From an uncultured Micrococcales bacterium (GTDB lineage: Bacteria; Actinomycetota; Actinomycetes; Actinomycetales; Microbacteriaceae), in the NCBI GenBank assembly GCA_903853515.1, contig CAINTU010000094.1, forward strand, positions 1 to 6,777: a stretch of DNA of 6,777 nucleotides, given 5' to 3'. The position numbers and the translations under genes were made by a program. This document shows, piece after piece, positions 5,898-6,777 of this stretch. Each line of letters begins with the position of its first letter. Position 1 is the stretch's first letter. Under the pieces are notes generated by a model that was not told the origin of the DNA, ran no database searches, and saw only the letters and a list, made by a program, of their open reading frames with translations.

Positions 5898-6777
5898 ATG
5901 GTCTGTGTGAGTGCTGCTGCCGCTGGCGATAACCCAATCGAGACCCCGCAACCCTCACCATTTATCGAAGTTTTGCGCTCCGACTGGGCGCAATTGGCCA
6001 AGAACGCCGAATTGGGTCTAAGTGAAGCCGAGATTGCCAACATCCGTGGCCTCGGTGACTTTCTAGACATCAACGAAGCCCAAGACATTTATCTGCCGCT
6101 CTCGCGCCTTTTGAACCTTTATGTGAGCGAAGCCCAACAACTGCACCGAGTTACCAGCGAATTTTTGGGTGACCGAGCAAAGCACGTGCCATATGTGATT
6201 GGCGTGGCCGGTTCGGTCGCGGTCGGCAAATCAACTGTTTCGCGGTTGTTGCGCGAGCTGCTCTCTCGCTGGCCGTCGACGCCAAAGGTAGCGTTGATAA
6301 CCACGGATGGCTTTCTCTATAGCAACGCCGAGCTCACCGCCAGAGGTTTGATGCAGCGCAAAGGGTTTCCCGAAAGTTATGACCGTTTGGCGCTTATCAA
6401 CTTTGTCGCCGACATCAAATCTGGCAAAACCGATGTTCGTGCCCCACACTATTCGCACCTAACTTATGACATCGTGCCGGGTGAAGAGACCGTGATCAGC
6501 TCACCAGATGTTGTGATTATTGAAGGCTTGAATGTCTTGCAGGCGCCCACACCGGGCCAGGCTATTGCACTAAGTGATTTTTTTGATTTTGGTATTTATG
6601 TCGACGCGCCGACAGAACAAATTGAAGATTGGTATGTCGCCCGGTTCAAGCAGTTGCGCGAATCAGCGTTTACGAATCCCGAATCGTATTTTCATCGCTA
6701 TGCCGAGATGCCTTTGCCCGAAGCCGAATCAACCGCTCGTGAAATTTGGCGGGGCATAAATCTGCCGAACCTCATTG
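5898..6777 (+). CDS. coaA: Type I pantothenate kinase (C-terminus cut by window edge)
   Basis: 293 complete codons are visible. By comparison with the 312-residue mycobacterial enzyme, about 30 C-terminal residues are missing. CoaA phosphorylates pantothenate with ATP, the first and usually rate-setting step of CoA synthesis. Seen are LSRLLNLYV (67-75), the P-loop GVAGSVAVGKST (102-113), the TTDGFLY motif (134-140), RKGFPESYD (153-161), the YSHLTYDIVPG region (187-197), IIEGLNVLQ (207-215), DFFDFGIYVDA (227-237) and REIWRGINLPNL near the edge. This is the E. coli/mycobacterial CoaA family, not type II or III. ATG 5898 has a weak AGG 5 nt upstream. GTG 5907 is an alternative start that would remove three residues. 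The first ~20 residues are low-complexity and poorly conserved, so homology does not decide between them. Transcription is divergent from glmS. Confidence 0.96.
   Translation, partial: MVCVSAAAAGDNPIETPQPSPFIEVLRSDWAQLAKNAELGLSEAEIANIRGLGDFLDINEAQDIYLPLSRLLNLYVSEAQQLHRVTSEFLGDRAKHVPYVIGVAGSVAVGKSTVSRLLRELLSRWPSTPKVALITTDGFLYSNAELTARGLMQRKGFPESYDRLALINFVADIKSGKTDVRAPHYSHLTYDIVPGEETVISSPDVVIIEGLNVLQAPTPGQAIALSDFFDFGIYVDAPTEQIEDWYVARFKQLRESAFTNPESYFHRYAEMPLPEAESTAREIWRGINLPNLI

Noticed and set aside
4024..5961. Longer glmS starting at ATG 5961
   Set aside because: It would put 28 residues before MCGIVG. The catalytic cysteine must become the N-terminal residue, and the extension would lie over the start of coaA.
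5888..6088. 66-codon minus-strand open frame at the start of coaA
   Set aside because: A shadow of coaA with no domain signal. It would also occupy the glmS promoter region.
6578..6584. Run of seven T in coaA as a slippage site
   Set aside because: It encodes the conserved DFFDF motif in frame, and the reading frame continues normally on both sides.

Overview
The window is a compact, almost wholly coding piece of a bacterial chromosome. Six genes lie on the minus strand, read right to left, and one divergent gene lies on the plus strand at the right end. Two features point to an actinobacterium: the order alr-tsaE-tsaB-rimI-tsaD, which is also the M. tuberculosis Rv3423c-Rv3419c order, and a type I pantothenate kinase close to mycobacterial CoaA. 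Base composition looks only moderately GC-rich by eye (not computed). There are almost no intergenic bases, and GTG and TTG starts are common. Together these suggest a small-genome member of the Microbacteriaceae, for example the freshwater Luna/Rhodoluna/Aquiluna type. That placement is inference.

Layout: coaA (+, from 5898, running off the right edge) and glmS (-, 5877-4024) diverge from a 20-bp intergenic stretch containing a perfect GCCTAA-TT-TTAGGC dyad. Downstream of glmS on the minus strand come acpS (4021-3665), alr (3665-2547), tsaE (2550-2059), tsaB (2059-1421) and one continuous frame (1421 to the left edge) encoding a RimI acetyltransferase joined to TsaD. The glmS/acpS gap is 2 nt. 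Every later junction is a stop/start overlap of 1 or 4 nt, so glmS through tsaD looks like one translationally coupled operon. No stretch over 300 bases lacks a gene, and I see no rRNA, tRNA, CRISPR array or mobile element.

The genes fall into three groups. GlmS and Alr make precursors of peptidoglycan (glucosamine-6-phosphate and D-alanine). CoaA starts coenzyme A synthesis, and AcpS uses CoA to make holo-acyl carrier protein. TsaE, TsaB and TsaD form the machinery that puts t6A on position 37 of ANN-decoding tRNAs, with RimI, which acetylates ribosomal protein S18, attached to TsaD. All are core housekeeping functions.

I found no new defence or mobile system. The two observations most worth checking are the in-frame RimI-TsaD fusion and the symmetric, possibly leaderless, bidirectional promoter between glmS and coaA.
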